Source: Phlyctochytrium arcticum
Lineage: Eukaryota; Chytridiomycota; Chytridiomycetes; Chytridiales; Chytridiaceae
Direction: 5' to 3'
Assembly (NCBI GenBank): GCA_025602905.1
Contig: JAHLKI010000005.1
Span: forward strand, 992,001 to 1,056,000
DNA length: 64,000 bases
This document shows, in pieces, positions 33,955 to 46,259 of this stretch; the first letter of the stretch is position 1; each line of letters begins with the position of its first letter. The translations under genes and the position numbers were made by a program. The notes under the pieces were generated by a model. The model searched no databases. It was given only the letters and a program-made list of their open reading frames with translations, and was not told the DNA's origin.

Positions 33955-36900
33955 ATGGCGGCTGCTGCAAGCAAGGCAGTCCCGAAGCAGTCCCTTGCGG
34001 ACCCCGCTATCATAAAGGAGATTGTCAAACTCGATACTTTCAAGGTTCTCATAAGGATATGTGTTTAGCAAGTCGATAAAGACTAAAGAAGTTCGTAGGG
34101 TAGCTTTTCGCCAAAGGACTTCACGGAGTTACTGTCACAGAAATTGGTCTCGCAAGCCCAAGAAACTCCGAAGCGTGCGTACGCCGTAATCTGCGTACCT
34201 GATGGCAAATCTCTGATGACAATTTAAAGAGTTTGATCCCCGTCCGTTCATTCGAAACTTTGAGGCTGCCATAGAGGAGTTGTTGCGACTAAAAAGAAAA
34301 GTACAAAACAAAATCGATGATTTGGAGGACCAGGCTGCAGCATCAGAAAGCGCAAGAAAGAAGAAGATGGCTGACATCAACGATGCGATGCAGGTAGGCG
34401 ATCTGGGATTCTCATTAATCAAAATCTGTTATGTTGGTGTAAACCTGTCATTGTTGTGTTGCTCGTAGGATGCTCAAGGTGCATTTGAGTCATTGGAAAG
34501 TAGACTTGGAGATGTTGGCAAAACAGCTATACGGATAGGTATGTCACCAATGTTTATTAATGCTATACATGGAGTGAATCGCCAACCGCTTGACAGGGGA
34601 GCAGTTGGAGAATATCGATAAACAACGAACGCGAGCAGCTGAGGCAAAGGATTTGATCCAGTACTTTATCGAATTCAACACTGGCAACTCCACACGGCTT
34701 GATGATTTGAAAGAGAGAGGGCATGAGGGAGAATTCAAAGTGAGCGATACGGCACGACCACATATATGCATTATTCATTGATCTTCTTCTCAAAGGCTGC
34801 TGTAGTCGTGCGGCGATTGAATGCGGTGGCCAAGGAAGTTGATATCCAAGGAGCCGAAGAGGTGCGTGCGGATCTTCATCCATCAATTGTTTATGCTGTG
34901 GGGTGTTATAAACAAGTATTCTGTCCATTAGGCGCGAGCAAACATAGAAGTTTACTCGGAGAAGCTGGAAAAGGAGCTTTTGGAACGCTTTGACGACGCG
35001 TATAAGCATGGTGATAGACCTGTCATGAATGTAGGGGTCTTGGCTTTTCCTGCGAACTTTCACTAAACGGCCTTCAGGAATGCGCACATACTCTGGTCGA
35101 GTTCAATGGCGGGGAATCCTGCGTTCGAGCATATGTAAATCAGCATGAGTTTTTCATCAACCGGGCAAAAGTGGAAGAGTCTGAAGACAGCGCGGAACCA
35201 ACAGAGTAGGAGCAATATACTGGATTCTCCCGTTTCAAACTGACACAACCGGATATTGCAATAGTGAGCAAGTCGATTTCAAGATCCCGGATCCGGCCCT
35301 CGTACGACTTTGCGATGAGATAAAAAAAACCTGCTCGAGAGAGTGGGAAGTCATTTGGGCAGTATTCCCCAACGCAGCGTCAGTTATGCAGCAATTTATT
35401 CAACGGGTGTTTGCCCAATCGGTATGAGGTCGCAACCAACTTAGCTCTCCGCGTCCGTCTGACGTGTCGATCGCATAGATACAAAGTGCAATTGAGAGCA
35501 TTTTGAGGCGGGCAGAGGAAGACTCTCCACGCTCGTTTCTTCGTGCACTATCTGCCTGTCATGCGGTGACCACCAATCTTCTCAGCGCGCTTCATAAATT
35601 GGACGAGGAAGCCATTGCTAGCAAGACCAACAAGCCCATTTTGACTGCAATGTTGAACCGCTCGTTCGATGACCTGTTTGTGCCCTACGTGGAAGGCGGA
35701 AAGTATATAGATGCGGAGAAGGAAAATCTGCAAGACCTGTTCAATCACATTTTAACACCATTCCAAGAATATATTGTTAGGCGAGCCTTTCATGTCACGG
35801 AATGGGTTTTGAGCACTAATATCCAGAAACACATAGGCACTTCGCGCAAGACTTCCTCGAGGAAAGATTGTGACGAAAAATGTTGCACCATCCACTCAGA
35901 TTTCACCAACCAAAACATCGCCAGCCATGGGAGAGGCCATGATGACAAAACTAGTCAGCACCATGAATGTCCTCGGGCAGGAGGTAGCCCAACAGATTGG
36001 CCTGCAGAGTCTGCCGGAAAGCCTTTCACCGGAGGAAATGGGGCTGCCTTCCATTCCTATCATGTTACAGATCCTAGACCTACACGTAGAGGCAATGGCA
36101 CGTTGCAAGGAATTGACGCAGCCAAGCGAGTTGTATGTGGCCATCCCATAGTTGACCCTCTGATGCTAATTTTACCCAGACCTAGGAACGTCAGTATACT
36201 GTTTACCCTACTCATTGAAACCTTTGGCTTCAAATATCTGAAAGTTGCGTTGGATACGTAAGTATCGCCGTCTCATTCTTCCGCGAGATCGTATTAATCA
36301 TTTCATCAAGCATGATCGAAGATTTGCAGTTCAGTGTTGCCAAGCAGGAACCGGAACTACACCTGATGCCGATGGTGGATGTGACACAAAAAATTCTTCA
36401 GCTACTGCAACTACACTTTCAAACCTCCATAGTAGGTTGGACATTCTGTCGTAATGGGTTCCTTCTGTTGAACCTTTTACTAGATACCGGTCATATCAAC
36501 ATCACCCACCGCCCATCGGGACATTGTCATGTACAAGAACACATTCATGACAGCTGTCGAACATCGGTTAAACGGTCTATTGCAAAAGCAAATGGATGGT
36601 GCGTGTGTGCTCGATCGTTGGAAAAGTAGCAGCCATATGAAATCTCTTTCCAGCTATAAACGCATGGCTGGGTGTCCTGCTAGCGACTCAAAAGAAGACC
36701 GACTTCCGGCCACGGGACGATATTGCAAGTAGTAGTACGTCAGCTAGTCAGGTACAAAGAAAGTGCATTTTCTCCGTACCTGCAAGTTGTTAACAATCTT
36801 CGAACCATACAGACTTGCCAGGCAATTTCAGACTTTTTAACTTCTGTGTACGCAAGGGCCGTTCAGAGCCTTACCGCGGAAAATCTTGACATGTTTATGA

Positions 36901-37398
36901 CTGAGATTGGAGCTACATTTCACTCGTATGTGACCAGCACTGAAATGCACCCTTCAACTTTATTAACTCTGGGATTTATTATCAGACTGCTCTTGGATCA
37001 TTATAAGAAGTTCAGCGTTTCACAAGCTGGAGGGTTGATTTTATCCAAGTTCGTCCCATTTGCTCCCCAAATCTTTCATTTGGACAGTCGCATTGATATT
37101 TTTTCCTAGGGATATCTCCAGATACCAGGAAGTCATTACATCATTTAAGATCCCCCTTATCAGTGAGCGCTTCGAAATGTTGAAAGAGCTCGCCAATCTC
37201 TTTGTTGTGAAGCCGGAATATCTCAAAACGATGATGCGAGAGGGACATCTGAGTCGCATAGAAATCCCGTTGTTGCTCCCATTTCTGAATATGAGGGCTG
37301 ACTGGGGCAAATTGGGTAAACTGGAGAAGGAACTGACGCAAAGTACTACGTCGCAGAGCGCTGGCCGCCACACGCAACGAGGAGTGTATACCACTTAG
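33955..37398 (+). CDS. SEC10: Exocyst complex subunit SEC10 (EXOC5)
   Basis: Tethers secretory vesicles at the plasma membrane. Start ATG 33955 reads MAAAASKAVPKQSLADPAII; the next exon gives GSFSPKDFTELLSQKLVSQA and the conserved FDPRPFIRNFEAAIEELLRL. IGEQLENIDKQRTRAAEAKD then LIQYFIEF is the SEC10 signature. Further exons run through LCDEIKKTCSREWEVIW, MLNRSFDDLFVPYVEGGKYI and IQILDLH-type sequence to the C-terminal EVITSFKIPLISERFEMLKE and LANLFVVKPEYLKTMMREG. More than a dozen introns. The stop is 36 bp from the URA5 stop on the other strand. Confidence 0.93.
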
Positions 37399-37434
37399 CA
37401 GAATCTATATTCCTACTAGACAATGTACTATTGT

Positions 37435-38079
37435 TTATATACCCCACTGCCGACGGTATTCTTTCACCGACTCTATGGTTTCTGTCTTGGCACCTTTCTC
37501 GATCAGATACTCTAGGACATGTTCCAGCTTGATGATAGATATGACTGAAATGCCATAGTCGTTCTCGACCTGTTGTATCGCTGAAAGATGTGTGTCTGCC
37601 CCCTTCTCTTGACGGTCCAAGGCGATGAGGACCCCTCCCAGATGCGCGCCCGCATTCTTTATGATTTCGAAACTTTCCCGAATGGCGGTTCCAGCAGTAA
37701 TGACATCGTCGATAACGACGATCTCACCGTGAAGTGGTGTGCCAACAATGTTGCCGCCTTCGCCGTGGTCCTTCTTTTCTTTACGGTTGAAACTATAGGC
37801 AGCATTATGCTGATACTTGTTATACAGTGCTATTGACACCGCAGATACCAGCGGAATCCCCTTGTAGGCAGGTCCAAACAAGACATCATATTGAAGACCG
37901 CTGTCTTTCAGTGCAGCCGCATAAAATCCGCCCAACTTGGCCAAAGCTTCGCCAGAATTGAACAGACCAGCGTTGAAAAAGTATGGTGATGTTCGTCCGG
38001 ACTTGAGGGTAAAGCTCCCGAACTCCAAGACCTTCTGTTCGATGGCAAAGGCCAGAAATTCTCGCTGATATTCCTTCAT
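37435..38079 (-). CDS. URA5: Orotate phosphoribosyltransferase
   Basis: Intronless, 214 residues, the usual length. Converts orotate and PRPP to orotidine 5'-phosphate in pyrimidine synthesis. Visible motifs: substrate region [20 protein letters not shown], the PAYKGIPL loop, the mobile catalytic loop ([17 protein letters not shown]), and the PRPP-binding signature [17 protein letters not shown]. Divergent from YJU2 with 167 bp between starts. Confidence 0.97.
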   Translation of the reverse strand: MKEYQREFLAFAIEQKVLEFGSFTLKSGRTSPYFFNAGLFNSGEALAKLGGFYAAALKDSGLQYDVLFGPAYKGIPLVSAVSIALYNKYQHNAAYSFNRKEKKDHGEGGNIVGTPLHGEIVVIDDVITAGTAIRESFEIIKNAGAHLGGVLIALDRQEKGADTHLSAIQQVENDYGISVISIIKLEHVLEYLIEKGAKTETIESVKEYRRQWGI

Positions 38080-38246
38080 GTTGGGCAGAGGTTATCGAAA
38101 TTTAGAAATTCAGCTTGCTCGAATTTGTATCTGCGCCCAAGCCACATTCGTTCGTCCCGACTCCCAACCTTCGTCAAGTCAAGTCGGCCACGACTCTCCC
38201 ATGATTTATCCTTCCTGAAGAGCACCTACCTCCTACCTAACCAGAT
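38080..38246. promoter_or_regulatory. Divergent promoter URA5/YJU2
   Basis: 167 bp between start codons. Pyrimidine-rich, no TATA box. Confidence 0.45.
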
Positions 38247-39139
38247 ATGTCCGAACGAAAGGTTCTCAACAAGTATTTCCCTCCGGATTTCGATCCGTCG
38301 AAAATCCCCCGGAGGCGGTTGCCGAAGGATCAGCAGCATAAAGTTCGCCTTATGACTCCGTTTTCCATGCGCTGTAACCAGTGCGGAGAATACGTATATA
38401 AAGGAAAGAAGTTCAATGCGAGGAAAGAGAGGGTTGAGGGAGAAGACTATCTTGGAATTCAGGTAGGTAGTAGCGTAGGTGTTTTATCTCTCGCCTACTA
38501 AAGTTTGTTTAGATTTTCCGATTTTATATCAAATGTCCTCGATGTTCGGGTGAAATTACCTTCAAGACTGATCCCAAAGAAGCTGACTACGTTGCGGAGC
38601 ATGGAGCGCAGAGAAATTTTGAGCCATGGCGTGATGATGCTGCTGTCGTAGAAGACCGTAAGGCGGAAAAAGAAAAATCAGAAGAGAACAACCCGATGCG
38701 AGCCCTGGAGAATCGAACTTTGGACTCGAAACGTGAGATGGACATCCTGGATGCACTGGATGAGATCCGGATGAGAAACGCCAGGAATGAGCGAGTCGAT
38801 TCGGATACGGTTCTAGAGCAGTTGATCGTGACGGGGGCAGACGAGATTGAACGGGCTAGACTAGCACAAGAACAGGAGGATGATATATTAGCCAAAAGCA
38901 TCTTCAAGGATCTTGATGGAAAACACGTCCGGCGGCTTCCAGATGAACCAGATGCGGACGTCGGTAAACGGATTATACAGGAGAAGCTGAAAGATGAAGG
39001 TGGTTTCTTGAAGAAAGGTATGCGCTAAACATTTGTATTGCCTTTGACCATCACTAACATCCTGTCTAAAGGCTCAAAAAGGTCTTCGTCAGCTCTTTCT
39101 TTAGGCGTAATCGTCAAAAGGAAGAAGGAGAAGAAGTAA
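38247..39139 (+). CDS. YJU2: Splicing factor YJU2 (CCDC94)
   Basis: Exons 38247-38462, 38513-39017 and 39072-39139 give 262 residues. It promotes the first catalytic step of splicing within the Prp19-associated complex. The start [20 protein letters not shown] and the CWC16 zinc site ([20 protein letters not shown], then [18 protein letters not shown]) are fully conserved, including four cysteines in two C-x2-C pairs. A long coiled coil follows ([20 protein letters not shown]) and a lysine-rich end (VKRKKEKK). Confidence 0.96.
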
Positions 39140-39291
39140 TACTTTAATGTACACGTATTCGGACTGCACCATACCCGCCTTTTCCCCTTGCTCTCCATAC
39201 AAGTACTTTGGGGCAAATACCTGATTCTCTTATCACCGTAAACCATAATTTTGATGCCAAATTGGCCAAATGTGTACATAGTATATATATT

Positions 39292-40428
39292 TTATTTTTG
39301 ATGAAGCGTCTGAAACTCTTTCATGTACTGCAAGAGGGCGTCTACGCCTTCTTCCGACATTGCGTTATAGATGGACGCTCTGATTCCACCCACTGAACGA
39401 TGGCCTTTTAATTGCGTCATTCTCAACTTTTCGGCACCCTTGAGGAATTCTTCTTCCAGTTTTGGAGATGCTTCCTCTCCCTCAAACATGCGAAATGGAA
39501 TGTTCATGCGAGATCGAAACTTCTTCTGAACGAGTGATCTGTAGAAGCCGTTACTGGAATCGATGAAGTTATAGAGTTTTGAGCTTTTGCGCTCATTGAG
39601 GGCCGCTATAGCTGGCACTCCTCCTTGATCCAGCAGCCACTGGAACACCAGACCTGCCATATAAATCCCGTAAGTTGGTGGTGTGTTGTACATCGAGTCG
39701 TTATCTGCGCAGAGCTTGAAGTCCATCATTATCGGGCACGTCAGATTGGGATGCATACGCGTTCCGAGAAGGTCTTCGCGGACAATGACAACGGTAACTC
39801 CAGCCGGGCCAATGTTTTTTTGTGCCCCAGCGAAAATAACGCCATACTTTGAGACATCGACTGTCCTTGAAAGAATATTGGAGGACATGTCGCATACAAT
39901 GGGAACAGTGGGGTCCACTCCATGCAACACGGTGGGGAATTCCACCCCATGTACTGTCTCGTTGTCACAGTAATAAACATAAGCGGCATCCTGGGCGGGC
40001 GTGAAGTTCAATTGCGCCCCATCCTCAATACCCCGGTGCCCAGTTTTCTTGGTGGAAATCACAGTGTTGACTTTAATGCCCAGACGCTCAGCTTCTTCTA
40101 ATGCCTTCTCAGACCAACCTCCGGTGACGACGTAATCGGCAGTCTTTTTGGGGTCCCCTAGCAGATTGTATACTACCGAAGAGAATTGAGAGGTGGCGCC
40201 CCCTTGCATCCACAAGACCTTGTAGTTGTCGGGGATTTTCAATAATTCGCGAAAGTCTGCCTGAGCTTTCGCAAGAATCTGCCCAAACTCTTTTGAGCGG
40301 TGCGATAGCTCCATTACAGACATTCCGCAGCCGTTCCAGTCTGACAATTCGGAAGCTGCCTTTTCCAATACCGACTGTGGCATCACAGCCGGTCCCGCTG
40401 AGAAGTTCCACACCTTCTGATTAGGCAT
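39292..40428 (-). CDS. SER1: Phosphoserine aminotransferase
   Basis: Intronless, 378 residues, normal length. Transfers the amino group from glutamate to 3-phosphohydroxypyruvate in serine synthesis. The N terminus is NFSAGPAVMPQSVLEKA; QGGATSQFSSVVYNLLGD and the PLP-lysine site FAGAQKNIGPAGVTVVIV are present, with GHRSVGGIRASIYNAMSEEG near the end. Class V aminotransferase fold. The codon use and lack of introns match URA5. Confidence 0.97.
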   Translation of the reverse strand: MPNQKVWNFSAGPAVMPQSVLEKAASELSDWNGCGMSVMELSHRSKEFGQILAKAQADFRELLKIPDNYKVLWMQGGATSQFSSVVYNLLGDPKKTADYVVTGGWSEKALEEAERLGIKVNTVISTKKTGHRGIEDGAQLNFTPAQDAAYVYYCDNETVHGVEFPTVLHGVDPTVPIVCDMSSNILSRTVDVSKYGVIFAGAQKNIGPAGVTVVIVREDLLGTRMHPNLTCPIMMDFKLCADNDSMYNTPPTYGIYMAGLVFQWLLDQGGVPAIAALNERKSSKLYNFIDSSNGFYRSLVQKKFRSRMNIPFRMFEGEEASPKLEEEFLKGAEKLRMTQLKGHRSVGGIRASIYNAMSEEGVDALLQYMKEFQTLHQK

Positions 40429-41354
40429 CTTTAGGATTTGAACGATTTGGATTCAATGGATTGGGGAGTTGTAATGATTTGATCTTGCCAAATCTCAGAT
40501 TGCCGCGGTGACACCCACCCGGATGGTTGCCATGTCAACAAATTAGATTTACGCACCTTCATTGACAATAACCTGCCAAACACAAACAAGCTTCTCTCAA
40601 CCCCATTACACAAAGAAAAAGGCAGGGATGATTTGACTTCAATCTCAGTGCCGTCTGCGGAAAGTTGGAAGTAATGCGGTCAGAAAACGGACCGCAGGCG
40701 GTATCCGGCTCAAAGCAATCTGCGATTATCCATCTGCCGGTGAGCCTACAGTAGGTTTTACAGCGGAAATGTCCCTTGAATTTGATGGCAGTGAAGTTTT
40801 TCTTTGTGCTGCTCATACTACATGCGAACTTGAAGCTTTATTTAAAGGCGCGCCGAGCTTAACGCGTTTGGCAGCGGATCGTATCAATACATTGCTTCAT
40901 GGCAGGTAGGGAACTTTGAACAGATGACAAACTAGACAGCGCCAATCGCGGGAATAATCATTGCGTATTTATGTCGAGCTTCGAGTCTTCAGCATCAGAG
41001 AGCCGGGCTGCGTCTGGCCTTTGCCGTAGACTACAATGTTGCAGGTGCCGGCCCAGAAATCAAGACAGTTATAATAGAGATAATATAGGGTCTAATCACT
41101 CGGCAGGACCGTTGCGGATGCTTCTATTTGCTGGGAAAGTCTCCGGTCGGAGTATATATTCCCACGCACTCCCGCAGCGCAGCAGCGCAGCCACCGCTTC
41201 ATGTGTCCCGTTGTGGATAAAGTGCAAAACTCCGAAACGTCCACTGCGAAAACTCCCAGGAAACTCCCAGTCAGACTCCCAGTCGGAAATTTGATTGGAA
41301 GCCGTGACATTTCTTCAGTTTCCGTGGGGCAAGTTTCAACCAAACACAAAAAGC
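40429..41354. other. Intergenic region upstream of SER1 and of the LETM1 copies
   Basis: About 920 bp. A minus-strand ORF at 40816-40559 (85 codons, starting MSSTKKNFTAIKFKGHF) follows a TTTAAATAAAG element but has no known family. The last 170 bp (about 41180-41354) are related to 43610-43739 upstream of the second LETM1 copy (shared CATGTGTCCCG and ATGGATAAAGTGCAAA-like runs), so the LETM1 duplication included promoter sequence. Confidence 0.5.
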
Positions 41355-43017
41355 ATGGCCGCCGCTCTCTCAATATGTGGAAGAGGTTTACTCCAACGAC
41401 CTTTAGCGTCCAGAACTCTGTTTTCGCGCCATTCACAGTCCGCCCCCTTCTCATTTGGTGCGCGTAGGGCATTCCTTGTCGTGCGCACCCCGCTCCGAAC
41501 ACTGCCGAGTGTCGGTATTTGCAACCTTCGACGCTATGAGAGCTCTACCGCCAGCCCAGTCCCATCAACGCCGGCGCCAAAGTCTGTCAAGCCAGAGTTG
41601 GAGGCGGCAGCCGCTGCAGGGTATTCTGCGGAGGCAACCGTAGCGGTTGCAAAAAAGCCGCTTTCCGTAAAAATTAAAGAAGAACTACTGCATTATTGGC
41701 ATGGGACAAAGCTTCTAGGCGTGGAAATTAACATTTCAAGCCGGCTGTTGGTCAAGCTTATTCGTGGGCAAGGTCTTTCCCGTCGAGAAGTACGGCAGGT
41801 TCGTAGACGGCTTGATCCCACTTCTTCTTTTGGTTTCCGTGTCATGACTTTCTTGATAGTTGAAGCGCACTACATCTGACCTGTTACGATTGGTCCCATT
41901 TGTCATTATTCTTTTGATTCCTTTCATGGAGCTGGCCCTTCCCCTGATTCTGAAGTTGTTTCCCAACATGCTACCCAGCACGTTCGAAAGCAAATTCCAA
42001 GAGGTACATATTGATGTTGACCGAAGGCCACTTTGTAACGTCCTCTTTCAGGAGGAGAAGAAACGCAAGCTTGTCGAGGTGCGACATGAGATGGCAAGGT
42101 TCTTGCAGGACACCCTTGAGGATGCTTCTGTGTCTGGCGCGTCAACTGCTGCTGCAGCGAAAGAATTCAGTCAGTTCTTCAACAAAGTGAGTAGTGAGTA
42201 ACGTTATATCTGCGCTTATGAGTTGCTGACCCACGCATCTTTTTCCAGTGCCGTTTTAGCGGGTAACCGGTGCAAACAGAGGAGATTTTGCGAATTGCCA
42301 AGAAGCTACCTGATGAGTTGACTTTAAATAGCCTGTCCCGGCCCCAGCTGGCACGCATGGCAAAGTATATGAACATTCAAGCATTTGGAACGGACACATT
42401 TTTGCGACACCAAATTGAGCGAAGGCTGAAATATTTGGAAGATGATGACAAGGTTTCTACCGGCTCAGTGTGAAATAATGTTCCATACTAAAAGTAGTTG
42501 TCCCAGGTTATCATGCAAGAGGGAGGTGTGGATAAATTGAGTTTACCTGAGTTGCAACAAGTTTGTTTATCGCGTGGAATCCGAACTACCGGGGTTTCTC
42601 CTGCATGGATGCGAGATGAGCTCAAACAGTGGCTAGATCTCCACGTGAACCACAGTATTTCATCTTCCCTGCTTATATTGTCGCGAGCGTTCCAGGTGCA
42701 GGAGCTTATTCCTATTGACAAGGACCATGCACTGAAAGGGAACGTTGAAGCGCTCCAAGCTACTCTTGCTTCACTCCCCAACCAAGTCGTAAATGAGGCT
42801 CAGTTGCACATATCTGAAGCGGAAGGTTCCGCCAAATATAAGCAACGTCTAGAGGTTCTGCAGGAACAAGAGGAGTTGATTGAGGATGAATTAGAGCAGG
42901 AGGCGGTATGTGAACATAAAATGAGCCGCAATCAGTTTGGGCTCTAAAATATCTTGCCAGGCGATAGCAGCAGCTAAGAAAGCGGAAGAGGAAGACGCAG
43001 CCGCCGCATTAAAGTAA
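41355..43017 (+). pseudogene. LETM1/MDM38-like pseudogene, first tandem copy
   Basis: Aligns exon by exon to the copy at 43740-46259: mitochondrial leader MAAALSICGRGLLQRPLASR, the LETM1 region ISSRLLVKLIRGQGLSRREV, the membrane segment FVIILLIPFMELALPL, and DEL-x-L-x-x-LSRPQLARMAKYM. It is broken in three ways: a loss of about 20 codons near 41595 compared with copy 2; TAA at 42264-42266 where copy 2 has CAA (44707-44709); and TAA at 43015-43017 where copy 2 has CAA (45455-45457). After 43017 homology stops, so the last quarter, including the EF-hand region, is missing. Exon borders are still intact, implying a recent loss. Confidence 0.85.
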
Positions 43018-43739
43018 GCCAACGTTCCCTTAGATATAATTTTAATAGACAATAGGTGGTTGACCAAGCGAATTCCCGCTGCGAAGTGGAATTTCACTCA
43101 TTTTTACTAATCACACACGCGGGATTTCACTGTGAATACCCACGCGTGTGAGATTTCAGTCGGCCTTCAAACCCTAGTGATTGAATAGGCACTGCCAGAT
43201 TGCGCTGTGAACCGGGCCAGATGTATGATTGTTTGCTACTAAAAAAATGGCAGTTATCTTCTCTCCACGCTCTTATTCTCGCTATCCTCTTCGTTTCCTC
43301 TCTCGAGCGCCGTTAATCATCTGTATCTGTCACAAAAATGGCAGGAGCTGCCCAAGTCGTCTTCCTCCCTTCACGTATTCTCTGTCATGTATAAGATGGT
43401 CAGGCTTACTTCTGTGAACAACGCTGTTTGCAATTTTTTTGGTTGGCATCTGAGGGAATGTGCGCGTGGATATGCGTCTCGTCGATGGGACCAACGGGTT
43501 CAGCAAGAATCTCAATGGGAAGGTCCGATGTGTCGGTGGGCATTTTGACATAGATGGGGTATAGAGAGGCCGCAGGGAGAGTCTCTGATATCTGGCCAAA
43601 CTTCCGCTCTTTTCCCACGGCGCCACGCAGCCACGTTTCATGTGTCCCGATATGGATAAAGTGCAAACTCGGGCAAAACTGATCTGATCCATGACATTTT
43701 GCAATTTTTGGCATCAACTTTCAACCAAACACACACGGC
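43018..43739. other. Spacer between LETM1 copies
   Basis: About 720 bp. A perfect 8-bp inverted repeat (CACACGCG 43114-43121, CGCGTGTG 43143-43150) lies just past the truncation, among three related ATTTCA-containing words. The last 130 bp resemble the sequence upstream of copy 1. Minus-strand ORFs here have no recognised features. Confidence 0.5.
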
Positions 43740-46259
43740 ATGGCGGCCGCCCTATCAGTATATGGAAGAGGCCTACTCAAACGACCCTTAGCATCCAGAT
43801 TTCTGTCTTCGCCGCACTATTCGCAGTCCGCCTCCTACTCATCAGGTGCATGTAGGGCATTGCTTGTCGTTCGCACTCCGCTCCGAACATTACCGAGTGT
43901 TGGTATTCGCCATCTTAAACGCTATGAAAGCTCTACCGCCGCCCCACTCCCATCAACACCGGCGCCAAAGACTGTCAAGCCAGAATCGCCCGTGGAAAAG
44001 GCAATTCGAGAAGCAAAGGATGAGCAAGTCGCTGCAGCTACCGTCTTGGCGGCAGCAGCCGCTGCTGGGTATTCCGCGGAGGCCACCGTAGCGGTTGCAA
44101 AGAAGCCGCTCTCTGTGAGAATCAAAGAGGAAATACTACATTACTGGCATGGGACAAAACTGCTCGGCGCGGAAATCAAAATTTCAAGCCGGTTGTTGGT
44201 CAAGCTGATTCGTGGGCAAGGTCTTTCTCGTCGAGAAGTACGGCAGGTTCGTACACGGCTGATCCCACTCCTTCTTTCGGTTTCCGTGTAATAACTTTTT
44301 TATAGTTGAAGCGCACTACATCCGACCTGTTACGATTGGTCCCATTCATCATCATTCTTTTGATTCCTTTCATGGAGCTAGCCCTTCCCTTGATTCTCAA
44401 GTTGTTTCCCAACATGCTACCGAGCACGTTCGAAAGCAAATTTCAAGAGGTTCAATGTGAATTGATATTTATCCCAAACCCACGTTCTAATGTCCTCTTT
44501 CAGGAAGAGAAGAAACGCAAGCTCCTCAAAGTGCGACTTGAAATGGCAAGATTCTTGCAGGACACCATTGAGGATGTTTCCGTGTCTGGCGCGTCAGCTG
44601 CTGCCGCAGCTAAAGAATTCAGTCAGTTCTTCAACAAAGTGAGTAACATTACTCCTCCGCTTAGGAGTTAATAACCAACATACATCTCTAGTGCCGCTCC
44701 AGTGGGCAACCAGTACCAACTGAGGAGATTTTACGAATTGCCAAGAAGCTGCCTGATGAGCTGACTTTGAATAACTTGTCCCGACCCCAGCTGGCAGGCA
44801 TGGCAAAGTACATGAACATCCAAGCATTTGGAACAGACACATTTTTGCGACACCAGATTGAGCGAAGGCTGAAATATTTGGAAGATGATGACAAGGTTTC
44901 TTCGGATTCATTGTGAAATAATGTTCCATACTAACAGTAGTTGTCCTAGATTATTATGCAAGAGGGAGGTGTGGATAAATTGAGTTTACCTGAGTTGCAA
45001 CAAGTTTGTTTATCGCGTGGAATCCGAACTACCGGGGTTTCTCCTGCACGGATGCGAGATGAGCTTAAACAATGGCTTGATCTGCATGTCAATCACAACA
45101 TTTCATCTTCCCTGCTTATATTATCGCGAGCGTTCCAAATGCAGGAGCGAATCTCTTCTGACAAGGACGAGACGCTGAAAGGAAACGCTGAAGCCCTCCA
45201 CGCTACCCTTTCCTCCCTTCCTCACCAAGTCGTTAACGAAGCGCAATTGGCAATTTCTGAAGCCGAGGGATCCGCCACCTACAAACAACGACTGGATGTT
45301 CTGCAGGAACAAGAGGAAATGATCCAGGATGAATTAGAGCAGGAGGCGGTAAGTTAGATAACATGTAACTGCGATCGGTCTAGTTTCTAAGAATTCTTGC
45401 CAGGCGATAGCGGCAGCCAAAAAAGCGGAAGAGGAAGAGGCAGCCGCCTTGAAGCAAGCTCGACAGGAACAAGAACAGGCGTCCAGCGCAGTCGCTAGCT
45501 CAGGAACCTCACCCGATACAACAGAGGTACGATCCTTCACGATCTTTTCTGGTTGATTTCCTGATGAACCGTGAAATTAGCAACGACAGGACACCATTAC
45601 AACTGCTGAGGAAGAAGGACTGCAGATATCGGATGAGGAATTGCAACGTCTAAGTGACGCTCTGAAGACACTGACTAAGGTGTCGGCATTGGAGGATGTC
45701 AAAGAAAAATTGTCCCAGTTCAGAGAAGAACGAAAGGAATTCAAAGAGGTATACTTTATTCTTTTTTTCAATGCAACTTTCAATGCTTAATTGTGAGATA
45801 TAGGACATTGAAGAGCTGAAGCAAGTGACGCAGAAGGAGCCTGCGAAGGCATCTGATCGTGTTGGTCAGCGGATCGACAAGATGGTCGATAGGATTGGCG
45901 AAGAGATTGCCAAATACGACGCGGAGATCGGTTCCACCCTCAATATTGTCCAACCCAACGCTGAAGGCAAAATCACAATTGCTGACCTGGAGCAAGCTCT
46001 AAAAGTCATCAGAGACCATCCCGATGACGAGCGAATCAAGAAGATTGTGATGAAGTTGGACGCGGATGGTGATGGCGTGGTAGCGATGGAGGAGATTCTG
46101 CACCTTGCAGACGAGGCCGAGAAGGAAGGTCATGGGGAGATTATCAACGAGATCAAGCGCGTGGCCACCGAGGGCAAGAAGTTGTCAGAGGCTGCAGTGG
46201 AGCAGATTATTCATATTCAGCATGCAGTCGCTGATAAAAATGCACATAAGAACGAGTAG
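43740..46259 (+). CDS. LETM1: LETM1-domain mitochondrial inner-membrane protein (MDM38/LETM1)
   Basis: Acts in mitochondrial K+/H+ (or Ca2+/H+) exchange and ribosome contact at the inner membrane. About eight exons, near 710 residues. A Ser/Arg-rich presequence (MAAALSVYGRGLLKRPLASR) precedes the ISSRLLVKLIRGQGLSRREV stretch, one membrane span (FIIILLIPFMELALPLILKL), the ribosome-binding-like domain (SRPQLAGMAKYMNIQAFGTD, RGIRTTGVSPARMRDELKQW), a coiled coil (YKQRLDVLQEQEEMIQDELE) and a C-terminal EF-hand with loop DADGDGVVAMEE. Complete, in contrast to the upstream copy. Confidence 0.94.

Noticed and set aside
36300..36700. Possible breaks in SEC10 where frames change often
   Set aside because: The frame changes coincide with GT-AG pairs and conserved SEC10 wording resumes after each, so they are introns.
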